Part shown: positions 12,149 to 21,774 of the stretch, piece by piece
How the letters are laid out: the number at the start of each line of letters is the position of its first letter
How positions within the stretch are numbered: the first letter of the stretch is position 1
DNA from: Cricetomys ansorgei
Lineage: Eukaryota > Chordata > Mammalia > Rodentia > Nesomyidae
Reading direction: 5' to 3'
Assembly: GCA_026225945.1 (NCBI GenBank)
Contig: JAMJFZ010000181.1
Span: 1,488,001 to 1,552,000 of the forward strand
DNA: 64,000 nucleotides
Program-made: the position numbers and the translations under genes
The notes under the pieces: model-generated
Told to the model about the DNA's origin: nothing
Databases searched by the model: none
The model's input: the letters and a program-made list of their open reading frames with translations, nothing else

Positions 12149-13285
12149 ATTAACTTAGACTCTGCACATTGTTTTATGTCTTTCAGCTTTATCTTTTGCC
12201 CTCTCACTCAATAAGCTGTAGAATAGTAAGCAGTAGCCATGCCATAGTCTGAATGGAATCACAATCTGAAATTTCCAATGCTAAACAAATTAGTCTCTTA
12301 CTTTTCTGTTCAGCCTTAATAAAGTTGTCAGGACACAGGCAAAACACATCCTCATTCTTTCCTGGAATCTAACACTAATTGGCTTTAGCCCAGTTTCCAG
12401 TAACATGAGCTAGACTTCCAATTTTTATGTTTCTCTTAAAATTCTTTTTAGTGAGAATTTATTGAGTACCACTTTTAGTGAGACTTTGCCAAGAAGTTTT
12501 TTGTACTGTGTAGCCTTCCTAATGGTTACATGTTGCTTGGACTTCTGGAAACAGTTTTAAAAGCCCCATAAAAAGAGGCAGTAGCCATTGGCAGTGACAG
12601 TAGCAAAGGACAGTGGATGGGAAGGCAGCCACCAGGCTTAAACAGAAGGCAGTCGCTAGGAAGGCTCAGAAAGAAGACATTTGCCTGGAAGGAAGGCAGC
12701 CACTAGGCTGAGACAAGGGACAGTTGATGGGAAAGCATATTTGAAGAGAGTTAATGGGATAGAATATTTTAGAAGTTAGTCCAGTTCTGCAGTTTAGACA
12801 GATAAAGACAGCCAGAAGGAGCTGTAAAGATTTCTTCCTTTCTCTCTTTTCCTTTCTAACCTTTTAGAACTAGGAGGTTAAAAAAGCTCCAAGTTAAGAA
12901 TCTGTTTCAGTAGCACTTATAGTAAGAGAATCAGTTACAAGAAGGGCAAGAGAAACAGGAGGCAGTGTTCAGTTAGGAGTAAAAAAGTAACAGTTACAAT
13001 TGGCCCAACAAATCAGGCTTAAGAACTCAGATACGGTGTCAGAAAACAGTTAAACTAGGCTTCCAATGTTTGTTTCCCTTAAAATTCTGGTCTTCTAAGC
13101 TCCCACAAGAATAGCTCAATTATACCCTTCTTGCAGCAATATAGTTTTTCTAGCTTCAGATTCCAATCTCACAATCCTTCTGCAAACTAGTTCCAAAGGC
13201 TTACAAACCACGTGGTCAAGTTTACTGAGCAACAAACCCACTTTAGGGCCCAATGCTCTGTGTTACTCACTTTCCTCATAAGCAA
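12149..13285. other. Intergenic with a short imperfect tandem repeat
   Basis: Within 12565-12740 the motif ggaaggcagccac(c/t)aggct and its variants recur about every 50-60 bp, with intervening aaaggacagtggatggg/aagggacagttgatggg. This suggests a degenerate minisatellite or LTR-internal repeat. The rest is unassigned. Confidence 0.5.
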
Positions 13286-13530
13286 CTTACAGAAGGAAAG
13301 GTTTATTTTGGCTTAAAATTCAAAGGGGTGGTCCATCATGGCAACTGCTGTGTGATGGTCAGAGTATGAAGCAGCTGTCTTAGTGTATCTGCAGAAAGGA
13401 GCAAAGAGAAATAGATGCTGACATTCAGCTCCATCTCTCTTTATTTACTCAGTCTGAGACCTGAGTCCTCAGAATGGTGCCATCCACAAGTAGGGTGTGT
13501 CCTTCCACTTCAATAAACCCAATATAGAAA
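13286..13530 (+). repeat. Rodent interspersed repeat, second copy of the 'ggcttacag' type
   Basis: ggaaaggtttattttggctt, ggtggtccatcatggca and gtgccatccacaagtagggt parallel the element at 11396-11830 in the same orientation. Confidence 0.5.
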
Positions 13531-14255
13531 CTTTCCCACACATATGTACAGAGTTCTATTTCTATGGTGATTTTAAATCCCACCAAGTTGAGAATGTTAA
13601 TCATCATACCAGACATATGCAGTAGAAAGAGGAAGAATATCACCCAGAGCTTAACAATGAAAAGTAAGAGACAAGAAATTTCTAAAATGAGAAAAGGCAA
13701 AAAGCCTCCAAAAAATATGGGGTTGTCTCAATCCTTTCTTTTGCTTCAAGTCTGAACTCAGTATGCTCTACTTGCCACTTGTTACTATGAGAAAACACCA
13801 TCAAAAGATAAATTGAGAATCGAGGAAAGAAATGCAAAAAGGTTAGTCTAATGATAACTTTGTTGAGCCTCTGAAAGTACTCTGGTATTATGCACCATGT
13901 CTTTTCCTTCCCTATTTCTATGCCAGGGAGAATCAGATTTTCTATTACTTCTACATAGACGGGATTAGCCTGCAACAATAAAATGGTATCTGAACAAGTC
14001 CTAAATAAATCCTTCACTCAGAAGACCACAAAGCAACTACCTCCTGGTGAAGGCTCAAGCAATATGGGGGAGGCAACTGAAGGTCTAGGTCACCTTATCA
14101 GGTGACCAAGAAGAAAATAGAGAGAACAGCAGGCAGAAACCATAGCTAAGACAGCTGCTGTTTGTCAAGGAAACACTGAGGTTTATTGTGATGTGTCACA
14201 CCCAACTAACAATGTTTTTTAAAAAGACACTTAAAATGTTTAGATGTGCGTAAAC
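13531..14255. other. 5' flank of gene 1, nothing recognised
   Basis: No similarity seen to the upstream region of gene 2. No clear STAT or C/EBP site like the one found there. Confidence 0.45.
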
Positions 14256-14303
14256 ATATATATATATATATATACACATATATATATATATACATATATA
14301 TAT

Positions 14304-14373
<70 letters not shown>
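14256..14373. repeat. (TA)n microsatellite abutting the gene 1 promoter
   Basis: About 118 bp of almost pure TA with CA interruptions at 14275 and 14292-14308. Its right end forms the only TATA-like element upstream of gene 1 exon 1. Confidence 0.95.

Positions 14374-14374
<1 letters not shown>
14367..14374 (+). promoter_or_regulatory. TATA-like element of gene 1 (end of the (TA)n tract)
   Basis: tatataaa directly precedes gagtgtccaggtc. At the matching place gene 2 has tatatatt followed by aagggcacccaggtc. By this alignment, transcription would start about 25-30 bp downstream, near 14398. Activity is inferred only. Confidence 0.5.
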
Positions 14375-14375
<1 letters not shown>

Positions 14376-14658
14376 AGTGTCCAGGTCTACTATCCCAGAG
14401 TAGTAAAGCATCCTTCCCAGAAAGACCTCACAAACCTTTCCTGAGCTTTCTGGTAAGTGAATCTACTCTTTGGGAACCCTCTCTGCTTCTCCAGAATGCT
14501 GTAAGAACTGCAGTGTGGATGCTGGTATCCCTCCCCACTTACTCCCTTAACAGTAAACATTGTCTTCTCCCTTCTTTACTTCACAGCCACACTGGAACTC
14601 AGAGTTTCACCTTCTTTCTCGTTTTTCTTCCAGCTCCAGGAGACTAACTTTCTATATC

Positions 14659-14785
14659 ATGAAGCCTACAATGGGTTTCCTTCTCACCTTCATCTCTCTT
14701 CTTCATCTGATGATCCCAGTGAACACCCAGTGCTCCTTAGACTCTTTGGTGAATGAAAAGATCAAGGAAGCTCTCAACAGTGAAG
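14659..14785 (+). CDS. Retnlb: Gene 1 first coding exon (signal peptide and N-terminal segment)
   Basis: The acceptor cttccag ends at 14633. The ATG at 14659 opens a hydrophobic signal peptide ending in PVNT, then QCSLDSLV and a charged helix-like segment. The donor GTAAGA follows 14785, phase 1. The start matches the aligned start of gene 2 and the family length. Confidence 0.8.
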
Positions 14786-15129
14786 GTAAGAGATGGGGTA
14801 AGAAAAATCTGAGCTTAATCCTTACCCATGTCACCTACTCCTAAAGCTTTACTTCATCTCTACACCATTCCAGAATCCAAGCCTCAAGTACTCCACTGTA
14901 GCCCTGCTTTCCTGTTCAGGGATTCCTTTGGTATCTTACTCCTTTTTGAGCTCTTAGTCGAAAGTTAAATTTTCATGAGGAGGAACAAGGAGAGTGGTAG
15001 TTGTAAGAAACGAACACACTATGAATCAAGTATAAGTCAAAGATTATTGTTAGTTCATTTAACTTTTACAGCCAATTTATGAGCTAAGAATAATTATTGC
15101 TTTCACTACATGCGTTAAGAAATTAAGAT

Positions 15130-15355
15130 TGGAGTCCAGAGAGATGACTAGGCAGTTAAGAGCACTGGCCGTTCTTCCAGAGGATCTGGATCGATTCCCA
15201 GCAGCCACACGGTGGCTCACAAATATTCGTAACTTCTGTTCCAGGGGATGTAACACCCTCTCTGGCCAGCAAAAGCATGAGGCCTGCATTTGATGCACAG
15301 AAATACATGTAGGCAAAACAACTATGCACATAAAAAAATTAAAAATAAATGAAAC
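15130..15355 (+). repeat. B3 SINE in gene 1 intron 2
   Basis: ggagtccagagagatgacta head, ttaagagcactgg, cacacggtggctcac, ctgttccaggggatg and an A-rich aaaaataaatgaa tail. It is absent from the aligned intron of gene 2 (near 40665), so it inserted after the gene duplication. Confidence 0.85.
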
Positions 15356-15470
15356 CTTAAAACTAGCCTGATTATGAAAAGAAAATAACAACTCTAAGAT
15401 ACAAGAGGACTTTGAAGGGGATTTTGAGAAAGAGATAACATGAGCAATATCTTTATTCTTTACTACTCAG

Positions 15471-15551
15471 AGTTTTCACTCCTGACTGGGGCTAAGAAGC
15501 TGTCCTGCACTAGCATCACACAAAAAGGCAGACTGGCCTCCTGTCCTGCTG
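15471..15551 (+). CDS. Retnlb: Gene 1 second coding exon
   Basis: Acceptor ctactcag, donor GTGAGT, 81 bp, phase 1 to phase 1, the same size as in gene 2. It encodes a stretch with LSCTS and LASCPA, giving the first two cysteines of the ten-cysteine domain. The frame is open when joined to the preceding exon. Confidence 0.8.
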
Positions 15552-16099
15552 GTGAGTATCTCCACACATAGAATTTGCAAGCAATATGTCCCATGCTCTT
15601 TCCCATAAATATTCTAGTAATGAATTATTTCCCTAGGTCAAATTTGTACTGCCATGGAAGTGAGCCAGAGTCCCAGGTGTCCAGACATCCTTTACTAGTT
15701 TTCAGTTCCTGTAAGGATGCTACTGAGAGAACTTGGGTTTCTGTTCTTCCTTTCATTTCTTTCTGCTGTACTCTCATATGCCAGCCATTTGGGTACTCAA
15801 TTGTCTGGTCATGGATATGGCCCTCGTTTCTTTCCCAATCTATTCCCTTGCATTGCTGGGCAGGGAGCCAACACAGAAGTGAATTTACCATCAACTGAAT
15901 GACACTTACATTCCAAGTTCTTTTGTTCAAGTGATTTTTAAGAAGTTTAAGTAATTCGTTCTTGAAGATAGCTCCCAAAATGGAATTAGTTTTACCCAAA
16001 CCTAGATTCACCCATGAGCTTCCCAGGGAGAACAGTTAGGGGTTTACTATCTCTTACAGTCCAAGGTCACTGATGTCTTCGTCTCACATGACCATGCGG

Positions 16100-16218
16100 G
16101 AATGACTGCCACTGGTTGTGCTTGTGGCTATGGTTGTGGATCTTGGGATATCCAGAATGAAATCACCTGCCACTGCCAGTGCACACTCATAGGCTGGGTC
16201 ACTGCCCACTGTTGCTGA
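16100..16218 (+). pseudogene. Retnlb: Gene 1 last exon, acceptor lost and early stop
   Basis: Aligned with gene 2 exon 4. Gene 2 has catgcag then ggatgaca; gene 1 has catgcgg then gaatgact. The frame then reads MTATGCACGYGCGSWD and keeps TC, HC, QC and the final CC. The family ARCC reads AHCC here, then TGA. The frame is otherwise intact, so the damage looks recent. Confidence 0.75.
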
Positions 16219-16349
16219 GTGGCTTGAGGATGAGGAAGCTGAGAAACCAATTTTCAAATGATGATCATGAAGAAACCACAGTCTCCCCCAGGAAACCTGA
16301 CTCATTTTCTCCATGAATTCATTTTACCCAATAATTCTGCTCTTTGAAT

Positions 16350-16355
16350 AATAAA
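16350..16355 (+). promoter_or_regulatory. Gene 1 poly(A) signal
   Basis: AATAAA 132 bp after the stop, in the same context (aataaagac) as in gene 2. Cleavage is expected about 15-20 bp downstream. Confidence 0.7.
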
Positions 16356-16973
16356 GACTTCTGTACCTATGTTTATGTCATTTTATGCTATTACTCCTAC
16401 TTGGGATTGCCTCTTGCCAGAAAATACTTTCAGTATCTCAGTGGTTACGTCTCAGTATAGCATGTAAGGTGGATGGTGAAATTTGTGAACAATGGGAAAA
16501 TGGACTGACCCTGGGATTCTTCTACTTCCCCATGATGTACCAAAACATATTGAATATATAGTGTGGCATGAAATATAGTAAAGCAAAATGTTATGCTTTT
16601 ATGGAGCTTGCCAAATTTGAACAGTGAGACCCAAACCATGTGCTGGAAGACTTTTCAAGGTGCAGGCAGAAAGGGAAAGTTACAACAGTTTCTAACTTCT
16701 CAGTATGTGTGTGTACTCTTTCCAACTTACATGCCTAAGTTGGCTTTCATCAAGGTCAGCTCTTTCCCATTGCCTCTCTTACAGATAGTCACAGAATACC
16801 ACAACCTTAACCTATTATACAATACATCTTGGTGGCTATAAAAATTTTCAGAATTCCAAATTAAGAAATAATATTAAATGTTGCTACTAATCTTAAGCAA
16901 ATGAGTGACTCCAAGGCTTGGTAGCAAAGTGTGTTATAAGTTGAGGGACTGCTGATGTGGGGGTTTAATGGTT

Positions 16974-17139
16974 TTGTTGTTGTTGTTGTTTTTGGGGGTT
17001 TTTTTTGTTTGTTTTTTCAAGACAGGGTTTCCCTGTTGTAACTCTGACTGTCCTGGAACTCACTCTGTAGACCAGGCTGGCCTCAAACTTGTAAAGATCT
17101 ACCTGCCTCTGTCTCCCAATGTGCCACCACCACCCAACT
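16974..17139 (-). repeat. B1 SINE, antisense
   Basis: caagacagggtttccctg, tgtcctggaactcactctgt and agaccaggctggcctc are the reverse strand of B1. The T-rich run at 16974-17017 is its A-tail. Private to the gene 1 flank. Confidence 0.93.
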
Positions 17140-17517
17140 TCATGATTTTAAAGGAGTATATAAATTAGTTTTCAACCTTTAGACTATAAAAATATATTTA
17201 AAAAAAATTTCTATGATTATTGGCAACTAAATAGGACACACACTAGAAATTGTGTCAGGCTCATCGTGGACCTTTGACCTTTCCCCACTACCTTGGATCC
17301 CAGGCTCTGTCATAGTGTTTATTGGGGGGAAGGAAAAGGAAAACATTCTGACAACTCACACCTCTAAAGACATCTGTCCTTTTGACCTCGGCAGTTCTTT
17401 GCTACCTGAGCAGTGAGTCTAATGCACAGTTGTCTTTCATGACATCTGTGCTTCTCACATAGGTACAGAGGGACTAATCTGTGGGAACAGGAAGGTTATA
17501 TAGGCTTTATGTAGACC
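17140..17517. other. 3' flank of gene 1, nothing recognised
   Basis: No ORF or repeat signature. The partner region of gene 2 is not alignable here by eye. Confidence 0.4.
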
Positions 17518-17730
17518 AGCAATTCTCAACTGGTATGGTATGACCTCTTTCAGGTTGAATGACCCTTTCACAGGGTTTGCCTAAGACCATGAGAATATCA
17601 AATGTGTATATTACAATTCATAACCATAGCAAAATTACAATTACGAAGTAGCAATGAAAATAATTTTATGGCTGGAGGTCACGAACTGTAGTAAAGGGAT
17701 GCAGCATTAAGAAGTTGAGAATGAAAACTG
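17518..17730. mobile_element. URR1-like hAT element, copy 2
   Basis: cagcaattctcaactgg left end, atgaaaataattttatggct interior, gggatgcagcattaagaagt right part. Diverged from copy 1, same orientation. Confidence 0.7.
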
Positions 17731-17896
17731 ATTAGTATGAACTTTTCATATGTCCTATAGCCTCAGCCTTCATATTGTGTGTGATATTTTTTTCTTGTAC
17801 CATTATCACTGATGTAAGAATTTGACCTCCAGCACTTTCTATCTTCCTTTCTAACCAGATCCCACAATGTTTTTGATCATCAGAAAAGAAAACACC

Positions 17897-18082
17897 AGGG
17901 CTGGAGAGATAGCTCAGAGATGGCTCAGATACAGCTTCTTCCAAAGGACCTGGGTTCAATTCCAAGTACCCACATGATAGCTCATAGTCTGTAACTCCTG
18001 TTCCAGGGGATCCGCTGCCCTCTCACAGACATATATGCAGGCAAAACAGCAATGTATATAAAATAAAAATAAATAAAATGCT
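17897..18082 (+). repeat. B3 SINE
   Basis: agggctggagagatagctca head, gacctgggttcaattcc (box B-like), cctgttccaggggatccg and an ataaaaataaataaaatg tail. Confidence 0.9.
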
Positions 18083-19100
18083 TTTTTAAAGAAAAGAAAA
18101 CACTTGAAACTGGAGAAGAAACAAAACTGGATACAGGGCATTTCTTAACACCTAGGAGCTTTGATTTTTCTAATCCCTCTACCTCAGTCACCCATGTTAT
18201 ATAGGATACATCATCACTGGAGTTCATGTGGCTATATATATCTATGAGCTATGGAGCATTCTGGTGACAGGGTCATAGTTTCAGACAACATGCTATTGCC
18301 AGTGTAATCTGATAGGGTGGATCATTGCCCAAAATTTCTGCTAATCTACATAGAGCAAGTCAGGAACTTAGTCTTCCAAAAATGTCATAGACTCATGACC
18401 TCAACCAGGAAATTCTACCACTGTTCATGCAAAACACAATGGCTCAACCCATAGCCTTTTAGCTTGTGACATTCTACTTCCCAAATAATAACAATTTTGT
18501 CATCTCTCCTGTGCTCAAGTAATCAGGGCACTAGCCCTTGACCCAAGTCTTCTCTTATATACAAGTTATTTCCCCTTTCCAAGTGTTCCAGCTAATACTA
18601 AATGGGGAGGTTATGAGGAAATAGAAAGGAACTGAAATCAACTCCTTGCCCTCAAAAATGATCTCATCACTCTTCTGAAATCATTGAGTTACACTATTGT
18701 TGGCAGTAGAGGTACAGAGAAGTAAAACCCTAACAGTATTCATTATTTAGAACACTCTTTAGATACAAATACATGTATGCTTGGCTTCTTCTACAGAGAA
18801 ACTTATTCTTCACCTTGACCTTCATATACTCTTTTTTGAAATATGGGTTATAGTTTTATTCAGATATGGTATAGCCAGTGGATCAGGCAAAGACTGAATA
18901 TATAATATTTGTGATCATATATAGATAATTATGTTCATATATGCATAATTATGCTCAAATATAGAAGAGAAGGGATTATACCATACCAAGGGTTGAAGAG
19001 GGGCTTTACAAGGTCAGTCAGGAGGAAGCAGAAACAAGGGAAAATATGTGGTCAATGGCGGTTTCTGTTTGAAGGCGTTCATGAGGCAGTGTATGAAGTT
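18083..19100. other. 3' flank of gene 1, shared with gene 2 flank
   Basis: 18360-18760 aligns with 43325-43740. No exon is visible, and the shared part has no conserved frame. Confidence 0.5.
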
Positions 19101-19104
19101 CTAA

Positions 19105-19640
19105 AGATTGAGGAGACGGTTCAGGAGTGAAGCTCTTGCCTCACAAGCATGTTCACCTGACTTGACATCCTCCACAGCCATGTAAATGCCCAGATGGCAT
19201 GGTAGCTCATTTGTAACCAGAGCTAACGAGGCAGAGAATGTGTACTTTGGGGGCTTGTTTGTTAGATTAGCCAAATTAACAGGCTCTGGGTATATAAGAT
19301 ATTGAGTAATGGCCTGTGACCTGTGGGTCACAACCCCTTTGGGAGATTGAACAACTCTTTCACAGGTGTTGCCCAAGCCCATCCTGCATATCAGATATTT
19401 ACATTAGGGTTCTTAACAGTAGCAAAATTATAGTTATGAAGTAGCAGTGAAAATAATTTTGTGGTTGGGCTCACCATAACATGAGGAGCTATATTAAAGG
19501 GTTGCAGCATTAAGAAGGGTGAGAACTACTGGAATAAAGCATTGGAGAAATATATCTGATTGCATTATCTGACCTCCACATACATGAACAAATGTACATG
19601 CTACTACATACACATACCACACATGTATATGTGCAAAGTT
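19105..19640 (+). repeat. B4-type SINE split by a URR1-like element
   Basis: gaggagacggttcaggagtg head, cacaagcatgttcacctgac, a B1-like middle and a cattatctgacctccacata tail. The same SINE sits at 44052-44370 in the gene 2 flank, so it predates the gene duplication. In copy 1 it is interrupted at 19303-19532. Confidence 0.7.
19303..19532. mobile_element. URR1-like hAT element, copy 3
   Basis: gacctgtgggtcacaacccc, tcagatatttacattagg, gaaaataattttgtggttgg, gggttgcagcattaagaagg. The aligned gene 2 flank near 44250 lacks it. Confidence 0.75.
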
Positions 19641-20035
19641 TAAAAAGATATATAAGGTATATTAGGATTGAATACCTTGCATAAGTTAATTGTGCTCTGG
19701 GAGAGAGGAGCACTCCAGGTGTCTGCTACCTCACCCTGTGGTGACTAGAACAGGTGAAGAGTAGTTAAAAGTGAGTGCACAATGGAGTGGGTGGAGGAGG
19801 TCATGGCATACTGAGAAAACCCATGGAAGGTGGGAATCAGTTAGCAGAGGCAGGATCGACAATGCCCAATATCAAAGCATGGCTAAGTTACAGATTTTTT
19901 TACTGATCTTCAGATTTCTTGCCACTTTCTCTTCTAAAGGAGCACTGTATTTTACACCTTTATCTTCTTCCATAGTGGAAATTTCCTATGCAGTGCCACA
20001 GATCTTTTCTGTACTATAATCTCTGTCACAAATGC

Positions 20036-20420
20036 AATGCCCAGGTCCAAAAGCAGACAGAGGAAAGATGACAAGGCCTCAAACATACACAAAGAACTAC
20101 AGGAAACTAGGGAGTGCTGGCAGTGGGAGAAATAGTCTTCCTAAGGGAAAGCATACTGACGACTTATCCAATACCAAATGGTCAGTCCTGAAGACATATA
20201 CACAAGTAACATTATACAGATTCAGCAGGTTGTATTTATGCATTTAGAAATATGTATGTATATACAGACACACATATGTATAACATCAATTAATGAAAAA
20301 AAAGATCATGGATTCGAAAGACAGCTTGGTTGGGAAAGGGTGTATGGAAGGGTTTGGAGGGAGGAAAGGAACAGGGGAAATGATGTAATTATATTATAAC
20401 CTCAAAAAGTAAAAGAAGCA
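20036..20420 (+). repeat. L1 3' UTR fragment
   Basis: ccaaatggtcagtcctgaag, acaagtaacattatacagat, gcaggttgtatttatgca, then gggtttggagggaggaaagg and gatgtaattatattataacc, ending in an A-rich tail. This is a classic rodent L1 3' UTR order. Confidence 0.8.
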
Positions 20421-20840
20421 ATAAAAATGGCTTATTCATTTTGGAGACTTAAATTAAAGCAAGTGTCTAATGACAGATACTGCAACTGTTTTTTTACTAT
20501 AAGTCATACAGCATAGCTTAACACAAAGCAGTCGTTATTTCCGAAATTGTTTATATCAAAATACACTCCTACTGTTCTCATCTTTGACCCTTCAGAGGAA
20601 TGGCAGCAATACTCTACAGGGGAAAAAAATCAATCTGCCAAACACACTGCCAACTGCTTTATGCAGAACTACCATTACTAGTAGATAGTGTACATTAAAA
20701 AAAAATCTATACATGATTTAGAAGTCATGGACAATTCATATAATGGTGTTATAAAGGTGGAACATCAATAAAGAAAATGAGAAAAAGTATATATTTAGTT
20801 TTCCTTAACTATTACTCAAATACCCAATATGTTCCACATG
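20421..20840. other. Intergenic, nothing recognised
   Basis: AT-rich, no supported feature. Confidence 0.45.
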
Positions 20841-20930
20841 AGATTCACATGTTCCCATTTGGATTTGAACACGGATCTTCTGGTAGAGCAGTCAGCGTTC
20901 TTAATCTCTGAGCCATCCCTCCAGTTGTCG
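20841..20930 (-). repeat. B2/B3 SINE 5' half, antisense
   Basis: The reverse strand reads gagggatggctcagagatta, then a box B-like gtgttcaaatcc. The 3' half is missing. Confidence 0.75.
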
Positions 20931-21059
20931 TTATTAATAGTGTCTAATGTTTCATAAATCAAACAGCAAGGTGGGATAAGGGTTTGACTTGGCCTGAAGT
21001 GATCTGGTCTATTGATAACTACACAGACTCCACAAATACAAGCAGAAAGATGACCCCAT

Positions 21060-21500
21060 GCATAGCATGGTGTTAAATGACTTCATTAATTTCCTGAGGT
21101 TTCTATGACATATTACCTCACATTTAAAACACCAGGAATTTGTTGTATGTATTATCTCAGGTGTTGGGGCTAGAAACCCTAATCCTAGGTATCTGCAGGG
21201 TCAGGCTCTCTGTGACAGTTCCTGAAAATTTCCCTGCCTTGCCCTGCTTCTGGCCAGCAATTTTAGCATCTGCCTGGCTTGTAGCTACTTCCTTTTCACT
21301 TCCATATGTGTCTTTATATGGCTCTGTCCTGCACACATGTCTGAGTCTCCTTTTTATAAACATGTTGGGGAAGAACATCCCTATTCAGGTATGACTTCAC
21401 CTTAACTTGACAGTAACTTAAAATGTCCTGCTTCCATATAAGGACACATTCACAGGTTCCAAGGGTCAGGCCTGTAATGTATTTTGGGGGGGAGGTAAAA
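21060..21500 (+). repeat. Ancient mammalian interspersed repeat, family not assigned
   Basis: Ordered pieces tttctatgacatattacctc, tctgcagggtcaggctctct, gcttgtagctacttcc, ccatataaggacacattcac and tgtattttggggggg match the plan of a repeat shared by placental mammals. Diverged. Confidence 0.5.
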
Positions 21501-21619
21501 TTCAGAAGATGATAAACAAAGGTCTAAATTAAAGTTTGTGGGTCGTAGGGACATGAGAACAAGGTGAAATGGTCTCATTTCAAGTGTGAAGAAACATGGT
21601 TTTGCTTTATCAAAGTGGT

Positions 21620-21720
21620 TTATTTGAAAGATCATCCCAAGGGCAGGCAAAGGGGTCAGAGACCCACACAAACACACATACTCCAGCCTTTAGGAGCTCT
21701 ACAAGAACACTTAAAATGAG
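21620..21720 (-). repeat. L1-like fragment, antisense (related to 37036-37460)
   Basis: tcccaagggcaggcaaaggg and tactccagcctttaggagct recur in diverged form at 37256-37315. Confidence 0.4.
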
Positions 21721-21774
21721 ACCATTTCACCTCAAAAGCCCATTAACCAATACCTGGCTTATTGACATTGGTAT

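Larger units (their letters stand above)
14398..16372 (+). pseudogene. Retnlb: Resistin-like beta (RELM-beta/FIZZ2)-type gene, probably inactivated
   Basis: RELM proteins are small secreted cysteine-rich cytokines; RELM-beta is typical of gut goblet cells. The exon plan is exon 1 about 14398-14452 (non-coding), exon 2 14634-14785, exon 3 15471-15551 and exon 4 from 16100. The conceptual product is 108 residues. It has a signal peptide (about residues 1-23, MKPTMGFLL start), a Cys at residue 25 as in RELM-beta and resistin, and ten cysteines in the C-terminal domain in family spacing (TGCACGYGCGSWD). Two lesions are visible. The exon 4 acceptor is GG (16098-16099) where gene 2 has AG. A TGA at 16216-16218 replaces what the following GTG GCT TGA suggests was CGA, three codons before the family end. 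No nearby AG restores the frame. An assembly error or an individual variant cannot be excluded. Confidence 0.75.
14380..20035. repeat. Old gene-bearing duplicate block, copy 1 (partner 38840-44820)
   Basis: Gene 1, its introns and about 3.7 kb of 3' flank are colinear with gene 2 and its flank. Non-coding landmarks shared in order are ctattactcctacttggg/gttattactcctaacttggg (16389 and 41689), cctcaaccaggaaa(c)ttctaccactg (18400 and 43353), the ctgaaatcaac(t/a)cc(t/c)tgccctc segment (18632 and 43578), a B4 SINE (19105 and 44052) and actagaacaggtg(a/g)agga/ga (19744 and 44471). Both copies carry later private insertions. Confidence 0.85.

Noticed and set aside
14196..14647. Tyr/Ile-repeat ORFs running into the gene 1 5' region
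   Set aside because: They come from the (TA)n tract and cross the non-coding exon 1 and its donor; they do not join the RELM frame.
17897..17970. tRNA-like box A and box B sequences (also at 6236, 15130, 44052)
   Set aside because: These are the RNA polymerase III promoter relics of B2/B3/B4/ID SINEs, not tRNA genes.
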